Source of the DNA: Amycolatopsis mongoliensis
Lineage (GTDB): Bacteria; Actinomycetota; Actinomycetes; Mycobacteriales; Pseudonocardiaceae
DNA length: 64,000 nucleotides
Assembly (NCBI RefSeq): GCF_030285665.1
Contig: NZ_CP127295.1
Span: 6,076,001-6,140,000 of the forward strand
Reading direction: 5' to 3'
A program made the position numbers and the translations under genes. Position 1 is the stretch's first letter, and every line of letters begins with the position of its first letter. Of this stretch, positions 62,881 through 64,000 are shown one piece after another. Below the pieces are notes generated by a model that was not told the origin of the DNA, ran no database searches, and saw nothing but the letters and a program-made list of their open reading frames with translations.

Positions 62881-64000
62881 ATGGAAGAGCAAACACAGCA
62901 TCGCACAACAAGCTCGGCGAGGCTACGGTTCGTTCTGGGCGACCGCGCAAGGGATCTCGCACTGCCGGCGGAAGTGTCGCTGGCCGAGCTGCTGCCGGCG
63001 ATCCTCTCCCAGTTCGGGGCGGAGACGATCGAGCAGGGAGCGGAGCACGAAGGCTGGGTGGTGCAGCGGATCGGCGAGCCCGCATTCGACGAAGACCGCA
63101 CATTGGTCGAGCTGAGCGTGGTTGACGGAGAGAGTCTCCACCTGCTTCCCCGCGCGGAGCAGCTCGCCGCGATCGATTACGACGACCTGGTCGACGGCGT
63201 CGCCGAACAGGTGCGTGAGCACCCCGGTGCGTTGACCCCCGCCCGGGTCCGGTGGATGTTCCGATCCGGTGCCGTGGCGGCCTTGCTGCTCGGCTGCTGG
63301 GTGCTGCTGGCCGGCGGTGCCGCCGGCACACAGGTGCTGCTCTCGGCCGGATTGGCGTTCGCGCTGCTGGTCGCCGGGGCGTTGGCGGCGAGGGGTGCGG
63401 CGAAGCCCGCGTCGGCCGTGGTGCTGGCCGGGGGCGGGGCCGGCTATGCCGCGCTCGCGGGCCTGTTCGTGGTGTTCGTGCTCGATCCGGCGGCCGGCCC
63501 GATGATGGGGCTGACCGGTGCGGCGGCGGGTGCCTTGCTCGCGCTGCTGGCCGGCGTCATCGTCGTCGCGGATGCCGCGCTGCTGTTCGCCGGTGCGGTC
63601 GTGTTCGCCGTAGTGCTGCTGATCACCGGGCTGATCGGATCCGTTGGCCCCGCCACCCCGGCCGAGGCCACTGCCATCGGGTTGGTGCTTTCCCTGATCC
63701 TCGGGCTGTTCATCCCGCCGGCGGCGTTCCGGTTGTCCGGGCTCAGCTTGCCGATGCTGCCGACCGGCGCCGAGGAGCTGCACGAGGACATCGACTCCGT
63801 GCCGCACAAGGTGGTCGTGGACCGTGGCGCGGCGACCTTCGGGTACTCGACGGCATTGCACGCCGGACTGGGTGCGGCGCAGGCGGTGCTGCTGCCGGTG
63901 CTGATCGTCGGCGGCGACGTGTGGCACGTGGTGCTCGCACTGGTCATCGCATTGCTCCTGGTGCTGCGCTCCCGCCACCCGAACGGGGTGGCACAGCGGT
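62881..64000 (+). CDS. eccD: ESX membrane protein EccD (3' partial)
   Basis: 373 residues are visible before the window ends with the frame still open. The first 95 residues match the ubiquitin-like (YukD) cytoplasmic domain of EccD (RFVLGDRARDLALPAEVSLAELLPAIL...). From about residue 122 there are at least eight hydrophobic segments, including VAALLLGCWVLLAGG and VWHVVLALVIALLLVL, consistent with the 11-helix membrane domain of EccD, which forms a dimeric vestibule in the ESX inner-membrane complex. ATG 62,881 is the start; a stop lies just before it in the same frame. Confidence 0.9.
   Translation, partial: MEEQTQHRTTSSARLRFVLGDRARDLALPAEVSLAELLPAILSQFGAETIEQGAEHEGWVVQRIGEPAFDEDRTLVELSVVDGESLHLLPRAEQLAAIDYDDLVDGVAEQVREHPGALTPARVRWMFRSGAVAALLLGCWVLLAGGAAGTQVLLSAGLAFALLVAGALAARGAAKPASAVVLAGGGAGYAALAGLFVVFVLDPAAGPMMGLTGAAAGALLALLAGVIVVADAALLFAGAVVFAVVLLITGLIGSVGPATPAEATAIGLVLSLILGLFIPPAAFRLSGLSLPMLPTGAEELHEDIDSVPHKVVVDRGAATFGYSTALHAGLGAAQAVLLPVLIVGGDVWHVVLALVIALLLVLRSRHPNGVAQR

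Overview
The DNA is very G+C rich with strong G/C third-position bias and GTG starts, and it carries an ESX (type VII secretion) locus, so it comes from a high-GC actinobacterium. The gene mix (mycosin, one-piece EccC, EccD, AfsR/SARP regulator, very large mosaic protein) suggests a filamentous actinomycete of the Pseudonocardiales type. That placement is inference.

Layout. 1-4168: end of an ADP-ribosyltransferase-like protein gene (start outside the window), mycP, a YbaB/EbfC-like gene and a small WXG100-type ESX gene, close together on the plus strand. 4223-53172: one enormous plus-strand coding region. It is read as two frames that meet at about 30.22-30.28 kb; adding one base there joins them into a protein of about 16,316 residues. 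53160-55068: a type VII-associated protein, a cold-shock-domain protein and an unknown protein. 55520-58339: an AfsR/SARP regulator with NB-ARC and TPR parts. 58418-62747, minus strand: eccC and a small Smr-domain gene, separated by a strong stem-loop. 62881-64000: the 5' part of eccD, cut by the window end and divergent from eccC.

The giant protein dominates the window. It starts with a helical domain like those of type VII substrates and toxins, then a Pro/Gly/Ala linker with four 93-bp tandem repeats. It continues with a SecA-like ATPase, nine Trp-rich repeats, a beta-rich region, a zincin-like domain (HExxHxxG), a protein-glutaminase-like domain (Cys-His-Asp), two amidoligase-like domains, four OmpA-like domains and eight modules with a His-Gly...Ser/Ala-Cys pattern resembling the caspase-like (clan CD) dyad. 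Several modules occur as near-identical or diverged duplicates, so it grew by internal duplication and shuffling.

How the parts may fit: MycP, EccC and EccD are secretion-machine parts; the YbaB-like, ESX and type VII-associated proteins flank the giant gene and may serve it. The giant protein could be a secreted or machine-docked multi-enzyme substrate, but nothing in the sequence proves export. No tRNA, rRNA, CRISPR array, insertion sequence or integrase was seen.
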